From Limanda limanda (taxonomy: Eukaryota; Chordata; Actinopteri; Pleuronectiformes; Pleuronectidae): a DNA stretch of 64,000 bases. Within the stretch, counting starts at the first letter, position 1; each line of letters opens with the position of its first letter. Shown in pieces: positions 12,163 to 21,619 of this stretch. The translations under genes and the position numbers were made by a program. The notes beneath the pieces are model-generated. The model did no database searches, was not told where the DNA came from, and saw only the letters and a program-made list of their open reading frames with translations. Where the stretch lies: contig NC_083645.1 of NCBI RefSeq assembly GCF_963576545.1, positions 2,628,001 through 2,692,000 of the forward strand, given 5' to 3'.

Positions 12163-12777
12163 ATGGGTTTAAACATCAGTAAAGAAGGGAAGAGGAAAGA
12201 TTCTGTAAATTCACCACAGCCTACCTCTCCTAATGTGCAGTACATGATAAAGAATTACGGCAAATGTTGTACTGAACAATTCAGCGAATGGGTTGAGAAT
12301 TGTGGCTTTCCAAGCACGGGAAGTTTGAGTTTGAATCAGTTACAGCAACTCAAAGTTAAACTACTTGTGAAAGAAGAGCGGAGTAAAGATGATAAGCAAA
12401 AAAGAAAAAAGAATAAAAAAGTATTTGTACCAAATTGGGCAGCGTATGACTGTTGGGTCACAGAAGCAAATATCAGAGATAGAAAGCAGAAGGCAGGGAC
12501 TGATGTTGTCTCCAAGTGTCAGTTTCTCCACTTAGATCCTGATCTCGACTCAGCTCCGCCAAAGGGGAGACCACAGCCGGCAGCGGTGCTGGACCAGCCG
12601 AGCGCTCAGCCGCCACCGCTGCAGACGGCGCAAGCGGCAGTTCCAGCCGTCTCTCAACTCTACCCAGAACTCGACCTCCCCGCTGCGGAGGGACAAGACA
12701 GCCCTCCAGCCTACAGCACTCGTGGTCAGCAGCTCACACTCCGAATCGCACCCGAAGAGGTAAAGATTACGGTTTAA
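12163..12777 (+). CDS. gag: ERV gag, N-terminal part (matrix and PPxY-containing linker)
   Basis: This 204-residue frame forms the N-terminal part of the structural polyprotein that directs particle assembly at the membrane. It begins MGLNIS, a good N-myristoylation signal (G2, S6), as expected for matrix. A strongly basic cluster at residues 78-86 would bind acidic membrane lipids. A proline-rich region follows, with YPEL at 167-170 and a PPAY late-budding motif at 181-184 that would recruit NEDD4-type ligases. The ATG at 12163 is the first in frame after the leader. The frame ends at TAA 12775-12777, where capsid should begin, while capsid continues in the -1 relative frame. The two frames overlap from 12543 to 12777, and the protein signal switches at roughly 12725-12770. 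I read this as a small indel or assembly error. A programmed shift is less likely because no canonical slippery heptamer lies there. Confidence 0.85.
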   Translation: MGLNISKEGKRKDSVNSPQPTSPNVQYMIKNYGKCCTEQFSEWVENCGFPSTGSLSLNQLQQLKVKLLVKEERSKDDKQKRKKNKKVFVPNWAAYDCWVTEANIRDRKQKAGTDVVSKCQFLHLDPDLDSAPPKGRPQPAAVLDQPSAQPPPLQTAQAAVPAVSQLYPELDLPAAEGQDSPPAYSTRGQQLTLRIAPEEVKITV

Positions 12778-12797
12778 AAACATCCGTGCAAGCACCG

Positions 12798-13643
12798 ATG
12801 GTGGAGGTGGCCGCAGGAGATGGAAACACTCAGCTGATCTATAGACCATGGACATTCACGGAAATGAAAGAATCCACCGTTTCATTCCTCCCACAAGTCC
12901 TAAGTGGGGGAACACAGTATGCAGTGCAATTGGAGGCTTTTTGCAAACAGTTTAAACCAACGAGTACTGAACTGCAGAGACTGTTGATGACGCAGATGGG
13001 GATTCATTTTTCCAAAGTGACGAGAGTTTTCCCCGCACGGGAGCGGCGATTGGTGGATCCAGACTGGGCCCATGCTAGTAACTATGAATATGGACAATTC
13101 ATAACTAATCTGTGTGAGGAAATAACAGAAAAGTTTCCCGCAAGAATGGACATGAGTAAAATTTCCATGTGTAAACAAGGTGAAGATGAGACTGTGACCG
13201 ATTATCTCCACAGGCTCTCGGAGGTCCACACTACAAATAGTGGCCTCGAGAGGCCGGATGCCATGGGGGGGCAGAATCGTATCACCCCGTGGGAAGCTCA
13301 CTTGAGGGATCGCTTCATCCACGGCATCAGACCGGAGATCAGTGAGATGGTGAAAACAAACTGCATCGCCTGGGAGTCTGCAAATCTCGGGAAAGTCGAA
13401 GTACATGCCACCCATGCTGAAAAACTCTTGAACAGTAAGAAAAAGAAAGAGAAGTCTGAGTTTACAGAGCAGCTACAGATGGCTCAGCTGGCGGCGTATC
13501 AGACACAAGGCCGCGGCAGAGGGAGAGGTCGATGGAGGGGAAGAGGACGGGGACGTGGAAGATCTGACGCTTGTTTCATTTGTGGCAAAGTTGGACACTG
13601 GGCAAGGGACTGTCCTGATAACCCGCACACAAAGTGCGATTGA
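12798..13643 (+). CDS. gag: ERV gag, C-terminal part (capsid and nucleocapsid)
   Basis: This frame encodes the shell and RNA-binding parts of Gag. The first ATG is at 12798, but the frame is open from 12543, so this is probably a continuation of the matrix frame rather than an independent gene. The early segment (QLIYRPWTFTEM) is placed like the start of a gammaretroviral capsid. A lysine-rich stretch and a GRGRGR-type arginine/glycine tract precede a single zinc knuckle, C259-x2-C262-x4-H267-x4-C272 (counted from 12798), which would bind genomic RNA. One knuckle is typical of gammaretroviruses. The frame ends with TGA at 13641-13643, directly in frame with pol. Confidence 0.85.
   Translation: MVEVAAGDGNTQLIYRPWTFTEMKESTVSFLPQVLSGGTQYAVQLEAFCKQFKPTSTELQRLLMTQMGIHFSKVTRVFPARERRLVDPDWAHASNYEYGQFITNLCEEITEKFPARMDMSKISMCKQGEDETVTDYLHRLSEVHTTNSGLERPDAMGGQNRITPWEAHLRDRFIHGIRPEISEMVKTNCIAWESANLGKVEVHATHAEKLLNSKKKKEKSEFTEQLQMAQLAAYQTQGRGRGRGRWRGRGRGRGRSDACFICGKVGHWARDCPDNPHTKCD
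13641..13643 (+). promoter_or_regulatory. In-frame TGA between gag and pol (probable readthrough stop)
   Basis: TGA is followed by CTG GCG GGG GAG, and the same frame stays open through 17990. UGA followed by CU is a known leaky stop context, and the next bases are GC-rich and could form structure. Gammaretroviruses make Gag-Pol by suppressing one stop codon. Readthrough here is inferred, not shown. Confidence 0.65.
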
Positions 13644-16600
13644 CTGGCGGGGGAGCTGAGGACAGATACGGATCCAGGTGGTGAAAACGTTGAGACGGAG
13701 AGGGAGTTTGAACCCTCACATCAATATCGTAAGAACACTGACACACACACACCATGTAAATTAATGTTGGACACAGAGCAGATGATTACGAAGGCTATTA
13801 ATCATTGTGAGTTTAAGCAGGAGATTAATAAAGAGAGGCTCATTGAGCTTTATGCTAAATATTCACATGATGCATATAAACAGATGCCGGAACACACGAT
13901 TGTAGTGAGTGGTAAAGACATCACATTTTTGGTAGATTCAGGGGCCACAGAATCAGTCATTAAATGTGGAGAGTTTGATATTACTCCTAAAATGAGTGCC
14001 AGATATCTCAGAACGATTGGAGCAACTGGTACTACAGTGACAGAGAGATATACTGTACCATTGTCTTGTCATGATGAGGTTGAAGGGAGCTTTAAACATT
14101 CATTCTTGTTGTCACCACGGTGTCCAGTAAATCTTATGGGTAGAGATTTGATGTGTTTGATGGGCATTATGTTAATCTCAACATCACAAGGTATAGTCGT
14201 AAGTAGAGTTCCACAAACATCAGTGTTTGTGAAACATGGTAAAGAGGATTTAATATATTCGTATCAATGGAATATTCCAGACTCTGATCTCACTGCTGTA
14301 AACAGCACTCTTCTGCAACAGGCAAAATCACTTAGTACAGATGTATTAACAGATGTTATGACAACACAAAGCTTACATTGTACAGCACACATCTCCGTTG
14401 GATCAGATCATTTGTTTGAGCAAAACTGGTTTAAAGAAGGCCAGGTTGAAGACAAACTTAGGCTGAATTGGCTATACTGGAACAATAACCACTGTGTTGT
14501 ATCAGTAGCTCTAACTGACTCACTTAAACAAGATTTGCTTGAAGTGTCACATTCTGATCCTTATGTTCCACTAATCAAACCCAGACAGGAAGAATGGAAG
14601 GACTTGGAAACTTGGACCAAAAGGTGTAATGCAGCTACTGGATGGGAGAAAACATCTGATCCTAATATTGATTTACACAGAGGTTTGAAGGTTAATCGTA
14701 GGAGATTTTCTGCAGTGATAAATGCAATCAGGAGTGTTGAACTCATTCCTGATATAGATTTTGTCAATGTTAAACATACACCGCAAATAGGAAAACCTCT
14801 TGATATGAGTGATGAAGGATTCAGTTTTGTGTTAAACATAAGTGACATTCCTGAATTGAATCAGGTACCGTCATGTGTGTGGGCTGAGCACAAATATGAT
14901 GTGGGTCTAATCAAAGGAGCAGACCCAATAGTGATAATCCCTAAATCATCATATAGACCATGTCAAAATCAATATCCATTGAAAAAGGAAGCAGTGGAAG
15001 GTATTAAACCAGTCTTTGAATCTCTTTTAAGGGCTGGGGTGATAGTTCCATGTGAAAAATCTCCTGTTCGAACACCTATTTTTCCTGTTAGGAAAATGAA
15101 GGAATCTGGACAACCACAAGGATGGAGATTTGTGCAAGACTTGCAAGCAGTTAATGCTGCAGTACAGGCTCGTGCACCAAATGTTCCGAATCCTCATACT
15201 ATTCTTTCACAGGTTCCATCTGAGAGTAAATGGTTTTCTGTGGTTGATTTGTCAAACGCATTTTTCAGTATTCCCATTCACCCCGACAGTCAGTTCTGGT
15301 TTGCATTTTCTTTTGAAGGAAAAATGTACACATTTACACGCCTTTGTCAGGGGTATTGTGAGTCACCCACAATCTTTAATGCAGCATTAAGGGACAATCT
15401 GGAATCACTGGATCTACCAGCAGGTAGTGCCCTTTTGCAGTATGTGGATGATTTAATGATCTGTTCCCCCACAAAGGAGACATGTGTACAGGACACAGTG
15501 GCGTTACTCAAACATTTAGCTACAAATGGTCATAAAGTTAGTTTGTCTAAAATGCAATTTGTTTTGGAAAAAGTTACCTTTCTGGGTCATATAATCACAT
15601 CAGAGGGTAAAACCCTCTCATCCAAACGAATTGAAGCTATTCAAACTATCCCAAAGCCAGAAACAAAGAAACAAGTCATGAGTTTTTTAGGGATGACTTC
15701 GTATTGTCGGCAATGGATTCCACATTATGCTGAAATAGAGGCACCACTATCAGCAATTGTGTATGGAAAAGGCCTCACTGCAAATAACAGAGTCACCTGG
15801 ACAACTGAAGCTGAGAAAGCTTTTGTTGATTTGAAGTTAGCTATGCAATCTCCTCCGACATTAGGACTACCAGACTGTACCAGGCGCTTTACACAGACTG
15901 TGGATGAAAGAGGCGGGTATATGACATCTGTGCTGCTGCAGGACCATGGGGGACGACTGAGACCGGTAGCTTATTTTTCCTCACGACTTGACTCTGTGGC
16001 AGCAGGACTCCCAACTTGTCTTAGGGCTGTAGCAGCTGCTGAGAAAGCTGTGATTGCATCACGTGATGTTGTGGGTTATGCTGATTTGACGTTACTGGTG
16101 CCACATGCTGTTTCAATGATTTTGCTTGAACAAAAAACTTCTCACCTTTCAACAGCTAGATGGCTCAGATATAATACAGTGTTACTTGAAATGCCAAACA
16201 TCACTATTAAGAGGTGCACTGTTCTTAACCCCGCTACTCTCCTCCCTACACCAGGTGATGGAGAGCCACATGATTGTGTTGCAGTAATAACTGAAATTTG
16301 TTCTCCCAGACCAGATTTACAGGATGTACCACTGGTGAATGCAGACATGGAGCTGTTTGTGGACGGCTCAGCATCAAGGGATCCAGCAACTAGTAGAAAC
16401 CAAGTGGGTTTTGCAGTAACAACTTTGTATGATACAATCATAGCTGAACCACTCCCATCACAGTATTCTGCACAAGCTGCAGAATTAGTTGCATTGACTG
16501 AAGCATGCAAATATGCAAGAGACAAGAGTGTCAACATCTTCACTGATAGTAGATACGCATGGGGTGTGGCACATGATTTTGGCAGACTTTGGGCTAATAG

Positions 16601-17990
16601 AAAGTTTTTAACCTCTACAGGTAAACCCATTACACACCATACCCTGGTTGCTGCTCTTCTTGATGCTGTGTTGCTACCTAAACTGATTGCAATCTGTAAA
16701 TGTGAAGCGCATACTAGGGAACTTGACTCAGTTTCACGGGGAAATGCAAGAGCAGATATTGCTGCAAAGGCTGCAGCGAAACGTAGCCTGCCAGTTAATG
16801 ATGCTTTTGTTTTGGATGTGCCCGTGACACCTAATGCTGATTTACAGGAGCTGCAAGCGAGGGCAACACCAGAGGAGAAGGTTGTTTGGAAGAAAGCAGG
16901 CTGTTCTGTTACTGACGGAATTTGGTGTGGGCCAGATGGAAAACCTTGTTTACCTAAATATCTGTTTCCTTATTATGCTAAGTTGATACACGGTAAAGAC
17001 CATGTGTCAAAGGGGGGAATGCAAGCAGATATACAGAAGTATTGGTTTACAAAAGGATTTTCAAACTACTCAAAAAAATTCTGTCAGAAATGTGTAATTT
17101 GTGCTACGAATAATATTGGTAGAGGAATCCATACTGCACAAAGTGCACATCCAGCACCAAACGAACCATTTGATCATTTACAGATGGATTTTATTGAACT
17201 AACACCAAGCGAGGGAAAGAAGTACTGTCTTGTTGTGGTTGACATGTTTTCCAAATGGGTAGAGGCTTTTCCCTCATCGAAACAGGATTCTTCAGCAGTG
17301 GCAAAGGCACTTCTGGGGGAATTCATTCCTCGGTGGGGAATCCCAAGAAAGATATCCAGTGATAATGGTACTCCATTTGTAAGCGCAGCTTTAAAGAGTG
17401 TTGGTGAGTATTTGGGTATCGATATGCGACAACATTGTGCTTACCATCCTGCTAGTGGAGGAGCAGTGGAAAGAGAAAACGGCACATTGAAAAACAAACT
17501 GGTCAAATGCTGTGAGGAAACAGGGCTGACATGGACAAAGGCATTACCTATTGTTTTAATGTACATGAGATCTAGAGTGAGAAGTAAGAATGGTTTGAGT
17601 CCTTATGAGATTCTCTTTTCACGTCCAATGGAGACAGGAATTGGTCCTGTTAAAAGGCAGCTTCCTCAGACCAGTCAATGTGAAGATGAAATGTTGCGAT
17701 ATTGTGTAAATCTTTCCTCTGTTCTCCTTGATATCCACAGGCAGGTGAAAGACGCCCTACCAAAATCCATAGACGGTGAACTGCATGATTTGAAACCAGG
17801 AGACTGGATTGTGGTGAAGGACCTGAGGAGGAAAAGCTGGAGAGCACGCCGGTGGAACGGGCCCTATCAAGTTCTTCTCACCACGCAGACGGCAGTGAAG
17901 GTCGCAGAGAGGGCAACCTGGGTACATGCAAGCCATTGCAAGAGGGTACCTGAGCCAGGAGAGGATTCTTCAGGACAGAACGTGCGTTGA
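13644..17990 (+). CDS. pol: ERV pol: protease, reverse transcriptase, RNase H, integrase
   Basis: The frame is open from the codon after the gag TGA; residues here are counted from the ATG at 13764 (1408 residues). Protease carries DSG at 58-60 and a GRD further on, matching the retroviral aspartic protease fold that dimerises to cut the polyproteins. Reverse transcriptase has YVDD at 560-563, the catalytic pair for copying viral RNA. RNase H shows D867, E907 and D928. Integrase has an HHCC-type zinc region, then D1142, D1200 and E1236, exactly DD35E, and a GPY-containing C-terminal module. Nothing is truncated and no stop interrupts it, so enzymatic activity is plausible. Env starts 140 bases downstream without overlapping pol, unlike most gammaretroviruses. 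Pol is presumably expressed only as Gag-Pol through the leaky stop. Confidence 0.95.
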   Translation: MAGELRTDTDPGGENVETEREFEPSHQYRKNTDTHTPCKLMLDTEQMITKAINHCEFKQEINKERLIELYAKYSHDAYKQMPEHTIVVSGKDITFLVDSGATESVIKCGEFDITPKMSARYLRTIGATGTTVTERYTVPLSCHDEVEGSFKHSFLLSPRCPVNLMGRDLMCLMGIMLISTSQGIVVSRVPQTSVFVKHGKEDLIYSYQWNIPDSDLTAVNSTLLQQAKSLSTDVLTDVMTTQSLHCTAHISVGSDHLFEQNWFKEGQVEDKLRLNWLYWNNNHCVVSVALTDSLKQDLLEVSHSDPYVPLIKPRQEEWKDLETWTKRCNAATGWEKTSDPNIDLHRGLKVNRRRFSAVINAIRSVELIPDIDFVNVKHTPQIGKPLDMSDEGFSFVLNISDIPELNQVPSCVWAEHKYDVGLIKGADPIVIIPKSSYRPCQNQYPLKKEAVEGIKPVFESLLRAGVIVPCEKSPVRTPIFPVRKMKESGQPQGWRFVQDLQAVNAAVQARAPNVPNPHTILSQVPSESKWFSVVDLSNAFFSIPIHPDSQFWFAFSFEGKMYTFTRLCQGYCESPTIFNAALRDNLESLDLPAGSALLQYVDDLMICSPTKETCVQDTVALLKHLATNGHKVSLSKMQFVLEKVTFLGHIITSEGKTLSSKRIEAIQTIPKPETKKQVMSFLGMTSYCRQWIPHYAEIEAPLSAIVYGKGLTANNRVTWTTEAEKAFVDLKLAMQSPPTLGLPDCTRRFTQTVDERGGYMTSVLLQDHGGRLRPVAYFSSRLDSVAAGLPTCLRAVAAAEKAVIASRDVVGYADLTLLVPHAVSMILLEQKTSHLSTARWLRYNTVLLEMPNITIKRCTVLNPATLLPTPGDGEPHDCVAVITEICSPRPDLQDVPLVNADMELFVDGSASRDPATSRNQVGFAVTTLYDTIIAEPLPSQYSAQAAELVALTEACKYARDKSVNIFTDSRYAWGVAHDFGRLWANRKFLTSTGKPITHHTLVAALLDAVLLPKLIAICKCEAHTRELDSVSRGNARADIAAKAAAKRSLPVNDAFVLDVPVTPNADLQELQARATPEEKVVWKKAGCSVTDGIWCGPDGKPCLPKYLFPYYAKLIHGKDHVSKGGMQADIQKYWFTKGFSNYSKKFCQKCVICATNNIGRGIHTAQSAHPAPNEPFDHLQMDFIELTPSEGKKYCLVVVDMFSKWVEAFPSSKQDSSAVAKALLGEFIPRWGIPRKISSDNGTPFVSAALKSVGEYLGIDMRQHCAYHPASGGAVERENGTLKNKLVKCCEETGLTWTKALPIVLMYMRSRVRSKNGLSPYEILFSRPMETGIGPVKRQLPQTSQCEDEMLRYCVNLSSVLLDIHRQVKDALPKSIDGELHDLKPGDWIVVKDLRRKSWRARRWNGPYQVLLTTQTAVKVAERATWVHASHCKRVPEPGEDSSGQNVR

Positions 17991-18130
17991 TGTCAGCAGG
18001 TGGTGTTTCCAGCCTTCGATTGTTTCATGCCCGCAAGGAAAGGGGTGTGGAAACCATTAGAGTTACAAGTCTCTAAAATTCAGTGACACACTGATTAAGA
18101 GGGTTGCAAGAGGAACACTGCTGATACTCA

Positions 18131-19672
18131 ATGGCGCCGACGGACAAACAGTGGCATCTGATGGGGCGGGCGGTGCGCAGTTGGAAGGAAGGGAAGTGCT
18201 CCCTGTTCTTGCTGACTGTCATCTTCGTCCTACCACTGCTGCTGTGGAAAACAAGCCAAAACAACTCGAGCATAAAAGAAATAACCAAAAGAGAACTTTC
18301 GTTTGACCCCTATGATGAACAGATAAAACCTGAAAATAATGCATGGTATGAGACCATGAAGGTAATCGCTAGAAAAATCACTAATGAGAGCTGTTATGTC
18401 TGTGCACAACTTCCTCATGGTGTGGGTACTACTCTCCCACTTAAGACCATCCCACTAAACACCTCAGAGACATTAGGAGTACTGATAGCTTTCACTCAGG
18501 GGCTTTCACTAAAGAACAGGACTGTGCGAGACATGAATAGTAAACTTAAACTACTGAATATCAGTGTAGTTAATTATGGGGGTTCCACAGCTCGATTCTG
18601 GGACATGTCTTTGGTGGCAGATCAGGAAATTCACCAACCTGTGATGACAATAAACCCCACCGGACAGTTAGGCACTGTTTGTTTTACTAGACAATGTTTT
18701 ATGGCTGAGGATCACTATCTGGGAACTTCACCATGTAAGCAAAAAGTTATAGCTACTTGTGGTTTGAGATGGGATCGGGAACCATCAGAAACATGTAGAG
18801 GTAACGTGCCATTTGTTGCTCAGTTAAATTTAACTAATACCATCAGTTTAAACAGACCAGGTCATGACAACCCGGTTGTTAGTATGCCTTCTAGTGATGG
18901 GTATGGGTCTCTGAGGGAACATGTGTGGGTGTGTGGGAAATATGTTTACCAGTCACTCCGACCGGGGTGGTGTGGGACTTGTTATATTGCCAGACTAGTA
19001 CCTTTTGTTACCTTGTCACCTAACCTCACCCACTTCCATACAGATTATCCTCACTATTATGTGCCATCCAGACATAAGCGTTCCACAGTAAGAGTGTCTC
19101 CAGGAGAAAAAGGATTCGGAGGGTTCTTACCTTGGTGGGGAACTGTGAACAACGCACACAAGATAGATGAGATTGCTATGGAACTGGAGAATCTAACAGC
19201 CCTAGTGGGGGAAGGTTTCTTATCTCTGTCTCCCAGTATTCAGGGTATCAGGAATGTGGCTTTGCAGAACAGGGTGGCTTTGGATTTAATGCTCGCAAGT
19301 CAAGGGGGTGTTTGCCACATAATTGGGACCGATTGCTGCACATACATACCTGACATTTCTGATAATATGACGCATATAGTTTCCCATTTGAATGATCTAT
19401 TGTTCGAGGAGAAAAGCAAAGACTCTCAAATTCCTGAAGGATGGAATTGGGGATCATGGTTTACTCTAACGGGTTGGAAAAATGTATTGTTGAAATTTTT
19501 GACGCCTATTCTGATTTCATTTTGTGTATTAGTGTTGTTTGCATGTTTTATTGTTCCTTGTGTTAAGACTATGGTAACTTCCCTCATTAAGTCTACGATT
19601 GGGCAATATGTTCAACTTCCTGAAACTAATCAATCCTGGACGCTTCCCTTCCAGGATGATGAGATGATTTAA
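18131..19672 (+). CDS. env: ERV env: gamma-type surface and transmembrane glycoprotein
   Basis: This 513-residue intact frame encodes the envelope precursor. A hydrophobic stretch at residues 24-38 would act as signal sequence. CXXC at 281-284 in the surface subunit and C395-x6-C402-C403 in the transmembrane subunit are the pair that forms the SU-TM disulfide in gamma-type envelopes. RHKR at 314-317 is a furin-type cleavage site. A glycine-rich hydrophobic region follows, and the heptad and immunosuppressive-like region lies at about 378-395. A membrane anchor spans roughly 454-477, with a short cytoplasmic tail. Many NxS/T sites are present. The surface subunit is short. Translation is presumably from a spliced mRNA using the leader donor. 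It might be a virus gene or a precursor for host co-option, but a sequence this young gives no evidence of host use. Confidence 0.94.
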   Translation: MAPTDKQWHLMGRAVRSWKEGKCSLFLLTVIFVLPLLLWKTSQNNSSIKEITKRELSFDPYDEQIKPENNAWYETMKVIARKITNESCYVCAQLPHGVGTTLPLKTIPLNTSETLGVLIAFTQGLSLKNRTVRDMNSKLKLLNISVVNYGGSTARFWDMSLVADQEIHQPVMTINPTGQLGTVCFTRQCFMAEDHYLGTSPCKQKVIATCGLRWDREPSETCRGNVPFVAQLNLTNTISLNRPGHDNPVVSMPSSDGYGSLREHVWVCGKYVYQSLRPGWCGTCYIARLVPFVTLSPNLTHFHTDYPHYYVPSRHKRSTVRVSPGEKGFGGFLPWWGTVNNAHKIDEIAMELENLTALVGEGFLSLSPSIQGIRNVALQNRVALDLMLASQGGVCHIIGTDCCTYIPDISDNMTHIVSHLNDLLFEEKSKDSQIPEGWNWGSWFTLTGWKNVLLKFLTPILISFCVLVLFACFIVPCVKTMVTSLIKSTIGQYVQLPETNQSWTLPFQDDEMI

Positions 19673-19705
19673 AATTGTATAGAGGATGTTGAGCCTTAAG
19701 GTCTC

Positions 19706-19717
19706 AAAGGGGGGAGA
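19706..19717 (+). other. ERV polypurine tract
   Basis: AAAGGGGGGAGA ends two bases before the 3' LTR TG and would prime plus-strand synthesis. Confidence 0.88.
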
Positions 19718-19718
19718 T

Positions 19719-20204
19719 TGTGGTGGAAATTTTAACATTTGGGCATTGATTGATGGAAGGAACTACTTTGATGTATAGAAATATGAGCAAATGGATTCTC
19801 TTAGTTATCAGGGTGTTTCTCAAAGTAACTGATGTTATATGACTTCCTCACTTACAGGGTCACCTAACAAAGAGGTCACAGGAAAGGGGATGTGAGGGGG
19901 TTGTAAAATGTTGATAAGAGATGCTTGTAAACAGATGTTCACTCAAGGAGCCTGAGACCGAGGAGAAGACAGGATACTGATCACCTATTTGTAAAGATCA
20001 AAGAGGTTAATTGATAAACATGTGTTCCTCTCACAGGAGGAGCTTGTGAAGGTTTAAAACTGCTGTGTCTTCTGTATGTCATTGCTCATTGTATGAAATC
20101 TTTGCCGTGATTTGTACTGTGATGCCCATCTGCAGATGTAGAATTAAAACTCCAGAAAGAACACTTGCTGACTTGTGCTTGATTATTGGTAAAATTCCAC
20201 GACA
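19719..20204 (+). repeat. ERV 3' LTR
   Basis: 486 bp, the same length and, by reading, the same sequence as 10668-11153. The ATTAAA polyadenylation candidate falls at 20143-20148. It is followed by the CTCT target duplication at 20205-20208. Confidence 0.95.
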
Positions 20205-20208
20205 CTCT

Positions 20209-21319
20209 CAGTCTGACAGCTCGTGTATTTGTGTGCATGCGCTACGGAGAAACAATTGCGGTGCACAATTTTAATAATAATTGTCATGTAGACAACAACT
20301 CAGCGTTACATATCAGCTGTTTGTGTGTGAGATGCTCAGACTCCGACTGATGTCAGAACACCAGGAACTACAGTTATTTCTGTTATTTTCCACCAGTGTC
20401 TTTTCTCTGTCTCTCTGCACATCCTTGTAGTGAAGTCACATCGCCTTGGGATGAGCACAAATCTTTCATGCAAGCTGAAATATTTCCAACTTGCACAGAC
20501 AAATCTTTGCCTCGATTGCCGTCAGCCGGGGGTAAATTTGCATTTACTTGTGAGTTTGCATTAACTTTATATGCAATTGAGGTGCCTTGAAAACTGTCCA
20601 AATTTTTTGTCTCAAAACACTCTTATACTTCTTTACATCAAGAAAAGTTCACTTTTCTGTGCCCTGAACAGTTCTAAATAGGTTATCTGTCTGTCCCTTC
20701 CGAAACAACCCATACAGAACGGATCACAGCTCCCTGATTGGCCACAAATGTGGTTAGCGATTTGTAAAATAAAACTTCTTGGTTGGCTCTGACCAACATA
20801 TGTAAAGGCAACTGGTGTTACTGGGATTGACAGCTTAAAGATAAATACTGACTTTCAAATTGAAATCTATGACATTTTGTTACAGAAAAATATAATCAAG
20901 TTATGTGTTTCTGCTAAACCTTGACCATACACTGTAACACTGTATTCTTCTCAAGACAGCCTTGTCTTTTTGGGGAACACTTTGCTCAAGGTAGTAAGGG
21001 AGGAAGCAAGTGCTGCTCTTTTACATTAGATCGAAACCAGAAACCTTATCTGAATGCATGGGATGTATGCTGCAGCCATTTGTTCTGCTTGGACTAGAGG
21101 GAGCACAAGTGTTGACCCTGCACACATCTATTAACAAATTACTTGTGGATGCTCTCGAAGTGGAGCCAAAACATCTGGATCACCCTTTGGTGGCTGGCTG
21201 CAGTGCTCCCACTGTATGTTTAAGTGCTAATGTTCATTAACAGGGATGCTTTAAAAACAGGGTAGGACATCATGATTGATAGCTGAGACTGGGGTTGAGC
21301 ACATGCACAGAACCCCAAT
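20209..21319. other. Right flank of the provirus, no gene recognised
   Basis: Sequence between the provirus and the LINE remnant. It has short open frames only and no motif that I can support. Confidence 0.5.
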
Positions 21320-21617
21320 GCGGGACACCAATACAGTCTTCTACGCAATTGTCTGCTGGGGGTGCACTGACAGGGACAGGGAAATACTAAACAAACTGGT
21401 TAGGAGAGCCAGCTTGGTCCTGGACTGCCCTCTGGATTCCACTGAGGAGGTGGGTTAGAGGGGGTGATCGCAAATCTGAATTCCATCATGGACAACTCCC
21501 CTCACCCTACATGAGAGAGTGGGGGCCCTTAGCAGCTCTTTCAGCAGCAGACTGCTCCACCTACAGTGCAAGAAGGGACTCTTCTGCAGGTCCTTCATTC
21601 CAACTGCTGCCTGACTC
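21320..21617 (+). pseudogene. Non-LTR retrotransposon (LINE) reverse-transcriptase tail, 5' piece
   Basis: Across broken frames the plus strand reads like the C-terminal end of fish LINE ORF2 proteins: FYAIVCWGCTDRDREILNKL, then RRASLVLDCPLDSTEEVG, then a segment ending near SFIPTA. It is interrupted at 21618 by a Tc1-like element. The sequence continues after that element (22732), where CAACAACAGGTGT completes the usual LYNNRC-like ending. It is a dead fragment with no start and with frameshifts. Confidence 0.7.
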
Positions 21618-21619
21618 TA

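Larger units (their letters stand above)
10668..20204 (+). mobile_element. Near-complete endogenous retrovirus (class I, gamma/epsilon-like provirus)
   Basis: This 9537-bp provirus is organised as LTR - primer site - leader - gag - pro/pol - env - polypurine tract - LTR. Both LTRs are 486 bp and I found no difference between them. The provirus is flanked by CTCT at 10664-10667 and 20205-20208; a 4-bp duplication is the size made by gammaretroviral integrases. Gag carries a single CCHC knuckle, gag and pol are separated by one in-frame TGA, pol has a DD35E integrase with a GPY-type tail, and env has CXXC plus CX6CC. Together these point to a gamma/epsilon-like lineage rather than a foamy or lentiviral one. 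The only obvious lesion is a frame break in gag. Identical LTRs imply very recent insertion or recent gene conversion. Confidence 0.96.

Noticed and set aside
12561..12567. AAAGGGG as a programmed -1 frameshift site in gag
   Set aside because: In the right phase, but a shift there would discard the PPAY region, and G-rich heptamers are poor eukaryotic slip sites.
12900..13415. 171-residue frame antisense to gag
   Set aside because: Shadow of the capsid coding strand; no antisense gene signal comparable to HTLV-type proteins.
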